A stretch of 64,000 nt of DNA from Lucinisca nassula. Its lineage: Eukaryota > Mollusca > Bivalvia > Lucinida > Lucinidae. The stretch is taken from positions 103,656 through 167,655 of the forward strand of contig CAUZLF010000709.1 of NCBI GenBank assembly GCA_963580285.1, written 5' to 3'. Below, in pieces: positions 10,334 through 21,504 of the stretch. Every line of letters begins with the position of its first letter. The stretch's first letter is position 1. A program made the position numbers and the translations under genes. The notes beneath the pieces were generated by a model. The model ran no database searches, was not told the origin of the DNA, and worked only from the letters and a program-made list of their open reading frames with translations.

Positions 10334-10723
10334 AAGCAGAAATAACAAAACTCCTCTCTACCCTTACCTGCTGCAAGGACGGTATGTCTTGTCCAACTGA
10401 AAGCCAATACAGGGATTTTCCTAGTGCAACTTTGGGGCCGGTAATCGGCCCCTATTTGTCCCAATTTAGAGACAGATATTCCCAAATTTTATGACAACTT
10501 TCCCAATTTCTGATGTTGTGCTACATTTTGATAAAAAATTCATGAAAATTGAACCAAAATTGACAAAGTTACAGCTGAATTAAATTCCCAACTATAAATA
10601 TTAGCGAGCTGTTTTTCCCAAACCCAGTGGCCCCTGGACCCTGATTCTGAAGGGTAGGAAAATCCCTGCAATATCTGTTGGATGCACCAATGATGCAAGA
10701 TACACATCAACTTTGCCACACAC
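10334..10723. other. Intronic sequence, nothing recognised
   Basis: No exon with paired splice sites or repeat family was recognised here. Confidence 0.4.
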
Positions 10724-11012
10724 CCATTGCGGCTTGGAAGAAATAAATGGGCAGCATGATGCTTCCACGCAGAGCTGAATCCGACCGCACACGAGTACTG
10801 GTAAACCACTTTGAGTATCTAAGTCTGCCCAGGCAAAGTGGTGCGAGTTGGACCGTCCATGATTATAAACCCTATTGGTTTCATTGGGCATTAGGGCTTG
10901 AGATGTCATGTCATCTCAACGTCGGATAAAAGTCCCCCAAAATTGGAAGCAAAGTCTCCAAAATGACCTATATAGTGTTGACGGGGATGCTATACATCAA
11001 ACAAACAAACAT
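10724..11012 (+). mobile_element. SINE-B
   Basis: A complete-looking SINE-B from 'cattgcggcttggaagaaat' to AAACAAACAAAC. Its 3' half is also part of a local tandem duplication described separately. Confidence 0.85.
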
Positions 11013-11240
11013 AATCTTTGCCACACCCAACTACCCCCTTTGTCCATGCTTATAAACCCTATTGGTTTCATTGGGCATTAGGGCTTGAGATGTCATCTCA
11101 TCTCAATGTCGGGTAAAAGTCCCCCAAAATTGGAAGCAACGTCTCCAAAATGACCTATATAGTGTTGACGGGGATGCTATACATCAAATCAAACAAACAA
11201 ACAAAATCTTTGCCACACCCAACTACCCCCTTTGTCTGAT
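10857..11240 (+). repeat. Tandem duplication of a SINE-B 3' half plus flank
   Basis: Two adjacent copies (10857-11043 and 11044-11240) each run from 'ccatg.ttataaaccctatt' through the SINE tail to 'tttgccacacccaactaccc'. The duplicated block includes about 30 bp of non-SINE flank, so the second half-SINE arose by local duplication and not by a new insertion. Confidence 0.85.
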
Positions 11241-11404
11241 GCATCTAGATGCAACTGTTTTGGCACACTTCTACAGTTTGAAATGTCATGGAGCACAAAA
11301 TATTTAAGGTGGCTCTTAGCCATAAAACACAGCATATTTCATTTGCTACGACTTAAAGGAATTCATAGCTAAAAGTCTGAAATGGAGAAATACATGCTGA
11401 CAAA

Positions 11405-11708
11405 GCCGGCCTCAGTTGCTCAGTCAGATGCGCGCCTGACTGGTGATCAGGAGGACGCAGGTTCGATACCTGCCAGGGTTGGCAAAATTCTTTCGTGGAG
11501 GTGGATAATGAAATCTTTTCTAGTCATTCTCTCCCTTCCAATCATTCAAGAAGGGCAGTGTCAGTTTCTGGCAAAAGAATGTGCACTGTACTGGTTAACT
11601 GCTTACAATTAAGCCTGCCCAGGAAAAGTGTGGATAGGTAAATTGACTAGCACAAAAATGACCTAAATAGAGTTGATTAGGCCATTAAACTATGATTCAA
11701 ACACACAA
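11405..11708 (+). mobile_element. SINE-A with intact tRNA-Thr-like head
   Basis: The head 11405-11483 folds as a cloverleaf. The acceptor stem is GCCGGCC with GGTTGGC (two G-U pairs), the anticodon arm CCTGA-CTGGTGA-TCAGG has a GGT anticodon (threonine), and the T arm is GCAGG-TTCGATA-CCTGC. A SINE body and an AAACACACAAG tail follow. The long body and family repetition show that it is a SINE and not a tRNA gene. Confidence 0.85.
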
Positions 11709-11978
11709 GTGGTGATCAGGAGGACCCAGGTTCAATACCTGCTGGGGTCGGCAACATTCTTTCGTGGAGATTGATCATGAAAACGTTTCTATGGTCTCCC
11801 TTCTGCTGATTCAAGAAGGGCAGCGGTCAGATTCAGGTGAAAGAATGTGCACTGTTCTGGTTAACCGCTTACCTATAAGCGTGCCCATGCAAAGTGGATG
11901 GGTAAACTGATCAGCTCATAAATGACCTAAATAGTGTTGACTGGGCTGTTAAACTCCAATGCAAACAAACGAACAAAA
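11709..11978 (+). mobile_element. SINE-A, head-truncated
   Basis: A second SINE-A begins at the anticodon loop (TGGTGATCAGGAGGAC) immediately after the previous tail and runs to CAAACAAACGAACAAAA. The direct abutment suggests a template-switch or 5'-truncated insertion into the older tail. Confidence 0.8.
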
Positions 11979-12028
11979 TGACATGTCCAGGTATAATGTT
12001 AGAAGAGTCATGGATTGATAGGGTTGAA

Positions 12029-12597
12029 AACAAGAGGGCCATGATGGCCCTGGATCGCTCACCTGATCCACAGTGTAACAAGTGGACCCCAGGGAGGGCC
12101 ATTATTGGCCTCAGGACTTTAATGTGCATAATGTTGAGGGAGGTCTCTTGTTTCAGAGAAGAAGATTTTTAAAGATTACCCCTATATAAGCCTATGTAAA
12201 ACCAAAGGTCCCCGGGCCAGGGTCATTTTTGGCCCCAGCACTATAATTTGAATAATCTTGGTAGGGGTCCTTTAAATGAAGCTTCATACCAAATATCAAT
12301 GACCTGGGCCTTGTGGTTTCAGAGAAGAAGGGCCTTGTGGTTTCAGAGAAGAAGTTTTTTTAAGTTTTCAGTGAAAAAATCTATTTTTGGCTTCTGTGAC
12401 CTAGATGTGCAACGGACCGAACCATTTGAACAACTTTGTAAGGGGGCCACCTAAGGATCATTCCTGTGAAGATTGGTCAAAATCCGACCAGTGGTTTAGT
12501 GAAGATGTCGTTTGAAGAAATTGTTTACGCACAGACGCACGACGGACTAAAAGTGCTCCCAAAAGCTCACCTCATCACTACACGACGGTGAGCTTAA
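12029..12597 (+). mobile_element. HINE-1 element, complete, short
   Basis: Starts AACAAGAGGGCCATGATGG and ends with the 3' hairpin (AGCTCACCTCATCAC...GGTGAGCTTAAAAA). The core has only about two units ('ctgggccttgtggtttcaga'). It is the shortest complete member in the window. Confidence 0.78.
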
Positions 12598-13104
12598 AAA
12601 ATCAACCAACTTCTGTTTGAGGTAAGAGGATTACAGGATCATCCTGTCATAAGATGGCTAAAACCACTGAAGTACCCACAGTTTTGATTGCTGCTCAAGA
12701 CATGCAGTATTAATCTCACTTACAGTGTACCAAGTACAAGCAATACATCTCAAAGGCTGCTTAAGTTATGACGATAACAAGATTATCTTGTTGCATTAGA
12801 CAACATGAACACCCTGGCATGCAGAGTTCAAGGTCTTACATGTGAGACACCCTCTCAACCCTTGTTTACAATTATACAAAATACTTTGAATATATCACAA
12901 AGAATATTGGAATTATGGTGATCACAAGGTGAGCTGATTCACAGCCCAAGGTATTAAAGATAAAAATGATGTATTACACCTTATGATTGGCATTTAATTT
13001 GAAGAAACAATAGTAAGCATAGGCAAGACAATTGCCAACTATCAAATGTACAATTCAATGTGTAATTGTCCATGGAACTGTAGAAATTCTGTAACAATAC
13101 AAAC
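12598..13104. other. Intron sequence, nothing recognised
   Basis: Intron next to the exon 13105-13167. No repeat family or second exon was recognised. Confidence 0.4.
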
Positions 13105-13167
13105 CTTTTTTTCTTCTTTTCATACATTTACTCTGTTCACTGTCTGGTAACCCAGGATTTGAATCTA
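13105..13167 (-). CDS. Basic linker exon (63 nt, phase 1-1)
   Basis: Acceptor CTATTTTTAG and donor AAAG|GTTTGT (acceptable but weaker than its neighbours). In phase 1 it reads VDSNPGLPDSEQSKCMKRRK and continues with a Lys before the split Gly codon. It ends in a basic cluster (KRRKK) like the next exon, so the linker before the chromodomain has two lysine/arginine patches. No domain is recognised. Confidence 0.65.
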
Positions 13168-13319
13168 CTAAAAATAGAATAAGAAAACATGGATGATCCA
13201 TTTTTCTGTTTGATAAGGGTAAAGTAATGTTAATAAATGGTGTATTGTTTGGTTGTTCGTATTGGAGTTTAACCCTTTTTGTACCAAATGGAATCTTCCT
13301 CCTTATATAAAGCAGGAGT

Positions 13320-14200
13320 CCATTTCAAAATATAGGGGTGTCAGGTTGACAAGAGGTACCTACTGCATATCAACTGAAGGCTATGTAGGGGACAATACAA
13401 TTTGAACAATATTTGTAGAGGTCCACAAGATGAAACTACATATCAAATATCAAAGGCTTGGGCCTTCTGGTTTCAGTCAAGAAGAGTTTTTAAGATTTCC
13501 CCTGTGTCAGTCTATGTAAAACGTGGACCTCTGGGCGGACCCATTTTTGGTCCCAGGGCTATATTTGAACAATCTTGGCTGATGTCCACTAGAAAAAGCT
13601 GTAAACCAAATATCCATGGCCTAGGATTCTGGTTTCAAACAAGAAGATTTTCGGGGTATTCTCTACATAAGTCCATGAAAAACATAGGTCATAGGAGAAG
13701 ATTTTAAAAAATTTTACCCTACATAAATGTATGTAAAATAAGTGGGCCCCTGGGCGGAGCAATTTTTTGGCTTAAGGGCTACAATTTGAGCAATCTTGGT
13801 AGAGGTCCACTAGATGAAGTAGAGGTCCACTAGATGAAGCTACATACCAAATATCAACTAGAGCTATCACTAAAGGTGATGAATACCCCCACAAAAACTG
13901 CCTTGATAGTACAACAGCGGCATTTTGCAATTTTTTCACTTGAAAGGGGCCATAACTATGTCGAAAATTGAGGAATTGTAGTGGAAATCGAACTTCACCT
14001 GTATTTTATGATGTTACATCAGTGTACCAAAAATTATAAAAATCGGTGAAGCGCTTTTTGAGTTATCGTCTGGAAACCAAGTCAACAGACCGACAGACCG
14101 ACCGACAAGCTCACTCCTATATACCCCCCCCCCCCAAATTTCATTTGTGGGGGTATAAAGAACATGGCCTTCTGGTTTCAGACCAGATAATTTTTAACCT
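13320..14200 (+). mobile_element. HINE-1 core fragment, interrupted
   Basis: HINE-1 core units ('gggccttctggtttcag', 'ttgaacaatcttggtagagg') without either terminus. It is split by the insertion at 13857-14158, after which 'catggccttctggtttcaga' resumes. It ends exactly where the duplication array begins. Confidence 0.65.
13857..14158 (+). mobile_element. Nested HINE-2-like element
   Basis: Begins CTAGAGCTATCACTAAAGG with ATACCCCCAC, and ends in an inverted ATACCCCC...TTTGTGGGGGTATAA terminus. It sits inside HINE-1 core sequence and is therefore younger than it. It holds no gene. Confidence 0.65.
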
Positions 14201-14773
14201 AAGCTGCCAAGAAAAACTTCATCTTAAAATGCTGTCTGTGTCGTCTGCTGAATCTTCTTTGCAAACTGTACATATTTTTGCATCCAGTGATTTTGCCTAT
14301 TATCTTGAACTCTATTTGCATCCAGGCAAATAGTGTGGACCCTGATCAGACTGCAGTCTGATCTGGGTCCACATAGTTTGCAACAATCCTCAGGGATTGC
14401 TTTTACAATATTGATTCCTGATCATCGTCTCCACTTCTATTTCAAATTAACCGGCAGATGACAAAGCGGATGATAATTGCTAACTGGCACATTAAGGGTC
14501 AAAGGATTTCCGTATGTAAGTCCAATGCCCTATCAGATTGTAGAGAACCTAATGTTTGATGCCACTGAAAATCATGTGACACAATGTGTTTATGACTGTA
14601 TGAACTACACGGTTTTCTATATGTTTACGTTTGGCTTTTCACTGGAAATGAAAATTGGAAATGTAAATATTGCCAAATGCACCCTTTACTTGATCCTCTA
14701 CAATTTACTGTATACAGTGGTGAAAATTATCCTCATTCCATACTCTTCATGACTTATAAATCAGCTTACCTGT

Positions 14774-14846
14774 CATGTTGGAACCATTTTTAAAAATGAC
14801 AAGCCAGAGAAGACCGATTTCTGATCACTTGAATCTTCATGACTAA
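14774..14846 (-). other. Possible exon 'Y' remnant (also in U2 and U3)
   Basis: A strong donor-like ACATGACAG|GTAAGC preceded by a TTATTTAG acceptor-like site occurs in U1 and again near 20576 and 23059. With that acceptor the length is 73 nt, and every phase meets a stop. A shorter version starting after GATCAG would be phase 1-1 and open in U1 and U3, but it lacks a pyrimidine tract and is lost in U2. I regard it as a decayed or non-coding exon. Confidence 0.25.
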
Positions 14847-14966
14847 ATAAGGAGTCTTCACTACTAAATCTACTGAACATTGGAAATTTCATGTGATCTG
14901 ATTGGTTTATTATCTTGGGCAAACACTTATGTGTTTTTTCTGAGTATTTTTCTCTCACTGCACATC

Positions 14967-15254
14967 TTGAAGAAATAGATGGGCTGCACGATGCGTCCAC
15001 GCAGAGCTGAAACCGACCACAAACGAGTACTGGTAAACCGCTTAGAGGATCTAAGCCTGCCCTGGCAAAGTGGTGCGAGTCGGACTGTCCATGCTTATAA
15101 ACCCTATTGGTTTCACAGGGCGACAGGGCTTGAGATGTCATTTCATCTCAATGTCAGGGTAAAAGTCCCACAAAATGGGAAGCAACGTCTCCAAAATGAC
15201 CTATACAGTGTTGACGGGGACGTTAAACCTCTTCACCCATTAAAAAAAAAAAAA
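14967..15254 (+). mobile_element. SINE-B in U1
   Basis: SINE-B from 'cttgaagaaatagatgggct' to 'gttaaacctcttcacccatt' plus a poly-A run. The matching copies at 20800-21092 (U2) and 23258-23448 (U3, internally deleted) were multiplied by the segmental duplication. Confidence 0.85.
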
Positions 15255-15317
15255 TCTCACTGCACATCTATTGAAAGAAAATGAAAATGTCTAGTTAATA
15301 AGGAGAAACAAGGGTAC

Positions 15318-15377
15318 CTAAATCTGATGACAAGAGTGGTGCAATTTTTCTTTCAATTTCCTCAGCTATTGTAGGAT
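15318..15377 (-). CDS. Exon Z1 (60 nt, phase 1-1)
   Basis: Acceptor TTTGTCTTTGTAG, donor TTTAG|GTACCC (GT present, otherwise weak). Phase-1 reading is DPTIAEEIERKIAPLLSSDL, then a split Gly/Asp codon. The peptide looks like an amphipathic helix with no known domain. Its symmetric phase makes it an optional cassette. Z3 at 23510-23569 has the same coding sequence. Confidence 0.65.
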
Positions 15378-15546
15378 CTACAAAGACAAACATATATAAC
15401 ACAATACCATACAGTGAAAAAACGTTGTAACTGCTTATACTGATTAAGTCTTGGGATGCACTGGACCTGATTTTAGTTTAACTCGACCATAGATTTTAGT
15501 ATGATTTTCAAAATTTCTTATAGAAATTATGAAAATCATACTAAAA

Positions 15547-18452
15547 GGGGGTCTTTCAAGGTATAGGAAATTTACATTGGTTTCTGCCCACGCTTGGATT
15601 TTGATGAAATTATGCACAATAATTGCCTTGGGTTTAACCATTATAATTACGATGCATTCACTTTTAAATTTTATTTCCGTAGTAAATTTATTACATATTT
15701 TATGAAGTCTCTATCACAACAGAGAGTACTCTCATATAAACTTGTCTACAGTATTCAGAGTTTCATATATCTAATGCTGCTATGTTTTATGAATTAAAGC
15801 CATAATTGGCGAGTTAGTTGATACTATGAATGACCTCATATGTCTAGTGATAGTGGGTGGGCATTCAGTTTTCTTTGATGGTGTCCCCATATTTCAACTC
15901 CTATTTTTGTATTCATTAAAATTTTATATGCATTTTTACCATGTTCTAGTTTTTGTCAAGACACCATTTTAGCATAAAAACTACCCACATATCTTTGGAA
16001 CATGTTGATGAATTTTGATGGAAATTGAGGTCCGGTAACATTGTGTTTTAACAGACTGAATACTGATAGTCCTGATTCAACAAAATGTGAAATTATATGT
16101 TGATCATGTTTTGATCATGCTGTTTAATAATACTTTACTATTGCTTTCAATTTGGATGGCTATAGTATAGTATGATTTGTGTAAGTAGTTCATAGCATAA
16201 TTATAAGTATTATTTCAAAACATCCATTTCAGTAAATTTGCCCCCTATGGAACAAATTATTTTGTCTACAGCACTATACCGCAAAGGTTTTGATGACAAA
16301 CGTCATCAAACGCAACCATGTAATCATGTGCACAGTTTTCTTTCTGTCTTTCGTGTCTAATCTGGTAATGGTGCTAAAAGATGTTTAGATTTAACATTCA
16401 AATCAACAACATACCAGTCACTTTGGATGCTGCTTCAGATTTTGTAAGATTTGTTATCCGACTCGAGATAAATGACCCTCAAGTCAAACTGTTGTTTGTA
16501 TATTTAACCCTAACTGTCCATTTAAAAAGAAATGTTTACTCTAGGGAAAATCAATAACACTTGAGATTACTTTTCCTGGACATTAAGTTTTCAGAATTTG
16601 TATCTGCATAGGCACTAGCCAATCTATCTTTTTGTATAGCCCCTATGAACGAAATCAAACGGCTTCCTGAAGCTGTATTCCAAAGCCATTTGAATTTGCT
16701 TTTAGAATTCACATGGTCGTACATTTGTCAGTGTTCGAAAACTTATGTGATCATGATTGTGTTGTCTGTATATTTGTATAGGTCTTGCACTTCATTTACC
16801 TATCTCAGCAGTTGTTGCAGTAATTACAAAACACATTATGTAAGATATCAAGAAGCATTTAAACTGTTGATAATAAGTATTCAATCCGTGAGTAGTTATC
16901 GCATTACACATAGGATTTTAAATTATTTTCAGTAAATACATTGTGATGCTTTTTCTGCCCAAACACTGCAAGGCTCATTCTAAGCTGAGAGATACATTGG
17001 ACAGAAATGTACTGGTAATTATTAATGAACAAAAAAGCAAGAACAGAGCTTTAAATAAACAGTGAACTTGCATTCAGCAGAAACATTCAAGAAGTGGTTG
17101 AAAGTTTTACGACCAGAAAAAATACTAAAAGTTCGCTTCCGATAAATTAACCACTACATTGACAAAAAAAAAAAAATAGAAAAAATAAGACACTAAAGAA
17201 ATGTCAACAATTACAATACCAATGCAGAAAAGAGACATATTTATGCATGTGTACTATAAGGAAGGAAACTGTTTCTCTCCCTGTCCAAAAGCAAAATTTC
17301 TCTAGGCCATGTGACAGCTTTGTTACCCCAAATATTCTGCGCCTCATCCATCGATGATATCTTTTGCAACAGAAACTCAATATCACTGACATTTCGATTT
17401 TTGGAAATACTAACCAATAATTACTGTAACTTTTTTGTTAGGATAATAATCCAGCGTTCATAAAGACAGAGTATATCTAAGGCTTAATCTGGCCATGGAT
17501 TTATCAATAGAACTATTTTGACTAGTAACAACAAACCACTGACCATTGCGTCCTTGCATACCAGCTTGGTATGGAAATGAAAATAATGGATCTCATTGCC
17601 TTACATCTATTTGAGTAGCATGACTTATGCAAAGTCATTAAATAAAGTTGCACATGTTCACGATATTTTTTCTGCTAATAAAAAAGCAATATATGTTGTT
17701 AAGCCTAATTTGTTGATTAGAATTCCTTTCGATTTAGTGTTTAACTATCTACTATTTTAGATAGATCATAGTGTATAAATGAAAGGAAAATATCAGAAAT
17801 TCATGATATTTTAATAGTTTCTAAGCTAGATCAGCTCAATATGTATTCATTTTGATTTGTATAATCTCATTTTTATTACGTAACTGTTACGAATTGCCTT
17901 CTCGTAAGGTTCTTGGATGATTTCAATAAAACAGTAAATTTTGCAGAAACGACTTACATCAATTAAAGGTGTAAAACTACAGTGTTACCGGTTTCGGATT
18001 TTCATGAAATTTGGCATAGCTAAAGAAGATACATATGGCAAGTTTTTCTAGCAAAATGAAATCTTGACAAAGACTAGAAAATATTTATCTTAGGGAATGA
18101 ATTTTGATAATTTTTTAAAATTTTAATTAAAAAATGAGATTTTTGATAATTATTTTATCAGAAAATGTAAACTTTAATTAATTCAAAAGGTTTATTAGTA
18201 TCAAAGGAATGCCTGTGGAGTTCTGCTTTCAATCCAGTTCACAGATCTTGAAACTAAATAAAACATAAGCTTTAAGACGCACTTATTTAGAGACAGACAC
18301 CAGCTCATGGAGGGAGTCAGTAAGAGTGGCCTCTTGAGTCCTACTTTGATTTATATAATTTATTAAATACAATTTTATAGGTTGTATATGCTGAGTTATT
18401 AATATACAAAGTTTAAAGAAAAAACATGCATGGGCACAAATGAAAGACCCCC
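15547..18452. mobile_element. 2.9-kb non-coding element with 12-bp inverted ends
   Basis: The segment begins GGGGGTCTTTCA and ends TGAAAGACCCCC. In U3 the two flanks are joined directly (ACTAAAA|TTTGTTTCAT near 23742), which gives the empty site. No target duplication is visible and no long open frame is found inside; composition is AT-rich. A TIR-bounded mobile element without a recognised superfamily is the best reading. Precise excision from U3 is the alternative. Confidence 0.6.
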
Positions 18453-18667
18453 TTTGTTTCATAATCCAGTTGGGCAATCAGTTTAGAACCTGATCAGACT
18501 GCTCTGGTTCTGCACTGTTTGCATAGGCCTGTCTGTACCAATACTCAGGATCATTATGGTATTATCTATTTACAGGAGTAGTAAAACTACTGCAACAAAC
18601 TTAAAACAGAAACCCAGTTTTTGGTAAATGAGATTAAAACAGGGCTTGATAACTGAGGTGGCAAATA

Positions 18668-19022
18668 TTTCACTTGACCATTCGGACCAGCCAGCTACTG
18701 ACCTTACTAGACCTAACCAGTTTTTCACTAGACAATGTCCATGGGTCGTGGGTTAATGTTGAACCCTGCTGTTTTGGTGTTTAAAATTTTTCACTTGACT
18801 ATTCGGACCAGCCAGCTACTGACCTTACTAGACCTAACCAGCTTTTCACTAGACAATGTCCATGGGTCTTGGGTTAATGTTGAACCCTGCTGTTTTGGTG
18901 TTTAAAATTTTTCACTTGACCATTCGGACCAGCCAGCTACTGACCTTACAAGACCTAACCAATTTTTCACTAGACAATGTCCATGGGTCTTGGGTTAATG
19001 TTGAACCCTGCTTTTTTGGTGT
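18668..19022. repeat. ~121-bp tandem repeat, three copies
   Basis: The unit 'ttcacttgaccattcggacc ... gttgaaccctgctgttttgg' starts at 18669, 18790 and 18911. U2 (from about 21280) has two copies and U3 (from about 23955) has three, so copy number changed during or after the larger duplications. Confidence 0.85.
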
Positions 19023-19798
19023 TTAATGACCCTGTCAACACTATTTTAGATCATTTTTGAGCCAGTCAGTTTACCTATCCATACTTTCCTGGGCAGGCTT
19101 ATACGTAATCTGTTTACCAGTTCAGTGTACATTTTTTCGCCAGAAACTACAAATTGCCCTCCTTGAATCAGCCCAAGGGAGACAATGACTGTAGAGAAGA
19201 TTTCAGGATAGCCTTCACAAAAGAAGGTGCCAACCCAGCAAGTATCAAACCCGCATTCTCCTGATCACCAGTCAGACATGCATTTGACTGAGCTACTGGG
19301 GTGGGCTTATTTTGTTTGTACGAACTGATGTTCAATCTCACTGTAAACATTATTTAAGACATTTTGGAGATGATTCTTGCAATTTTGTGAGACTTTTTCC
19401 TCAGACACTGCCACACACAAAATGACATCTCAAGCCCAGCCATCCAATGAAACCAAAGGGCTTATATGCAATGGACAGTCTAATTATCATCAAACAACCG
19501 ACCCCTCCCATCGGGGCTTGAAGAAATAGATTGGGCTGCAAGATGCTTCCATTCAGAGCTGAAACAGACCTTACTTGAGTACTGGTAAACTGCTTGGAGG
19601 TTCTAGGCCTGTCCAGGAAAAGAGGTACCAGTCGGACCGTCTATGCATATAAACCCTATTGGTTTTATTGGGCAGTAGGGCTTGAGATGTCATTTGATCT
19701 CAGTGTCGGGTAAAAGTCCCACAGAATTGGCAGTACATCACCAAAATGACATATAGTGTTGACGGGGATGTTAAACTTCAAATCAAACAAACAAACAA
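19020..19798. mobile_element. SINE cluster of U1: SINE-A(-), partial SINE-B(-), SINE-B(+)
   Basis: SINE-A lies inverted at 19020-19305 (head GCCCACCCCAGTAGCTCAGT on the minus strand). A partial inverted SINE-B at about 19345-19500 faces a plus-strand SINE-B at 19501-19798. The tail AAACAAACAAACAAATC ends about a dozen bases from the donor of exon X1. The same order recurs in the later units. Confidence 0.85.
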
Positions 19799-19816
19799 AT
19801 CAAGTTGTTCACTTAC

Positions 19817-19897
19817 CGACAGGAAGTATTGTGGTCCCTGATACAGCTGATTTGGGTGTCAAATGAAGGCTTTGGCTCTGTAATGTTGCGCTAGTTG
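19817..19897 (-). CDS. Exon X1 (81 nt, phase 1-1)
   Basis: Acceptor ACATTTTAG, donor GTCG|GTAAGT. Entered with one base from the previous exon it reads ATSATLQSQSLHLTP, then KSAVSGTTILPV, leaving one G for the next codon. The 27-residue peptide is rich in serine and threonine and predicts no domain. X1 and X2 have Lys where X3-X7 have Arg. It is the last X copy before Z1 in transcript order. Confidence 0.8.
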
Positions 19898-20799
19898 CTA
19901 AAATGTAAGAACAAGACAATATTAAACCTCATAATAAATCTGCCAAGTGTTGAAGATGCATAATCAAAGGGACATTACTCTAGCTAAACTGTCCTACCTT
20001 GTTAAGCTGTAATTTTACCATATAAGCTGCCAAGAAAAACTTCATCTTAAAATGCTGTCTGTGTCGTCTGCTGAATCTTCTTTGCAAACTGTACTAACAT
20101 ATTTTTGCATCCAGGCAAATAGTGTGGACCCTGATCAGACTGCTCCTAGAGGAGCAATCTGATCTGTGTCCACATTGTTTGCAACAATCCTCAGGGATTG
20201 CTTTTACAATATTGATTCCTGATCATCGTCTCCACTTCTATTTCAAAGTAACCGGCAGATGACAAAGCGGATGATAATTGCTAACTGGCACTTTTAGGGT
20301 CAAAGGATTTCCGTATGTAAGTCCAATGCCCTATCAGATTGTAGAGAACCTAATGTTTGATGCCACTGAAAATCATGTGACACAATGTGTTTATGACTGT
20401 ATGAACTACACGGTTTTCTATATGTTTACGTTTGGCTTTTCACTGGAAATGAAAATTGGAAATGTAAATATTGCCAAATGCACCCTTTACTTGATCCTCT
20501 ACAATTTACTGTATACAGTGGTGAAAATTATCCTCATTCCATACTCTTCATGATTTATAAATCAGCTTACCTGTCATGTTGGAACCATTTTTAAAAATGA
20601 CAAGCCAGAGAAGACCGATTTCCGATAACTTGAATTTTTAAGGCTTCAGAAAATTTAACGGTGAAGTCTCTTCATGACTAAATAAGGAGTCTTCACTACT
20701 AAATCTACTGAACATTTGAAAATTCGAGTGATCTGATTGGTTTATTATCTAGGGCAAACACTTATGTGTTTTTTCTCAGTATTTTTATCTCACTGAACA

Positions 20800-21092
20800 T
20801 TTTGAAGAAATAGATGGGCTGCACGATGCGTCCACGCAGAGCTGGAATCAACCGCAAACGAGTACTGGTAAACCGCTTAGAGGATCTAAGCCTGCCCTGG
20901 CAAAGTGGCGCGAGTCGGACCGTCCATGCTTATAAACCCTATTGGTTTCATAGGGCGACAGGGCTTGAGATGTCATTTCATCTCAATGTCAGGGTTAAAG
21001 TCCCACAAAATGGGAAGCAACGTCTCCAAAATGACCTATACAGTGTTGACGGGGATGTTAAACCTCTTCAATCAATCAAAAAAAAAAAAAAT
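20800..21092 (+). mobile_element. SINE-B in U2
   Basis: Paralogue by segmental duplication of the U1 SINE at 14967-15254; it ends 'gttaaacctcttcaatcaat' and poly-A. It lies just upstream (plus strand) of broken exon Z2. Confidence 0.85.
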
Positions 21093-21162
21093 CTCACTGC
21101 ACATCTATTGAAAGAAAATGTAAATGTCTAGATGTCTAGTTAATAAGGAGAAACAAGGGTAC

Positions 21163-21219
21163 CTAAATCTGATGACAAGAGTGGTGCAATTTTTCTTTCA
21201 ATTTCCTCAGCTATTGTAG
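21163..21219 (-). pseudogene. Exon Z2, acceptor lost
   Basis: The donor and all but the first few bases match Z1. At about 21219 the sequence jumps to what is 18609 in U1 ('gaaacccagtttttgg'), removing the acceptor and pyrimidine tract. The exon should be skipped; because its neighbours are all phase 1, skipping does not break the frame. Confidence 0.75.
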
Positions 21220-21504
21220 AAACCCAGTTTTTGGTAAATGAGATTAAAACAGGGCTTGATAACTGAGGTGGCAAATTTTTCACTTGACCATTCGGACCAG
21301 CCAGCTACTGACCTTACTAGACCTAACCAGTTTTTCACTAGACAATGTCCATGGGTCGTGGGTTAATGTTGAACCCTGCTGTTTCGGTGTTTAAAATTTT
21401 TCACTTGACCATTCGAACCAGCCAGCTACTGACCTTACTAGACCTAACCAGTTTTTCACTAGACAATGTCCATGGGTCTTGGGTTAATGTTGAACCCTGC
21501 TATT

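Noticed and set aside
11405..11483. A tRNA-Thr gene
   Set aside because: The cloverleaf is the head of SINE-A, which continues for another 220 bp and recurs about ten times in the window.
14477..14752. A 91-codon plus-strand open stretch almost identical at 14477, 20278 and 22768
   Set aside because: Its conservation is explained by the recent segmental duplication. The flanking non-coding sequence is equally conserved, there is no promoter or splice context, and it is antisense to the gene.
14774..14846. Exon Y as a real coding exon in three units
   Set aside because: With its best acceptor all three phases contain a stop. The only open phase-compatible version has a poor acceptor and is absent in U2.
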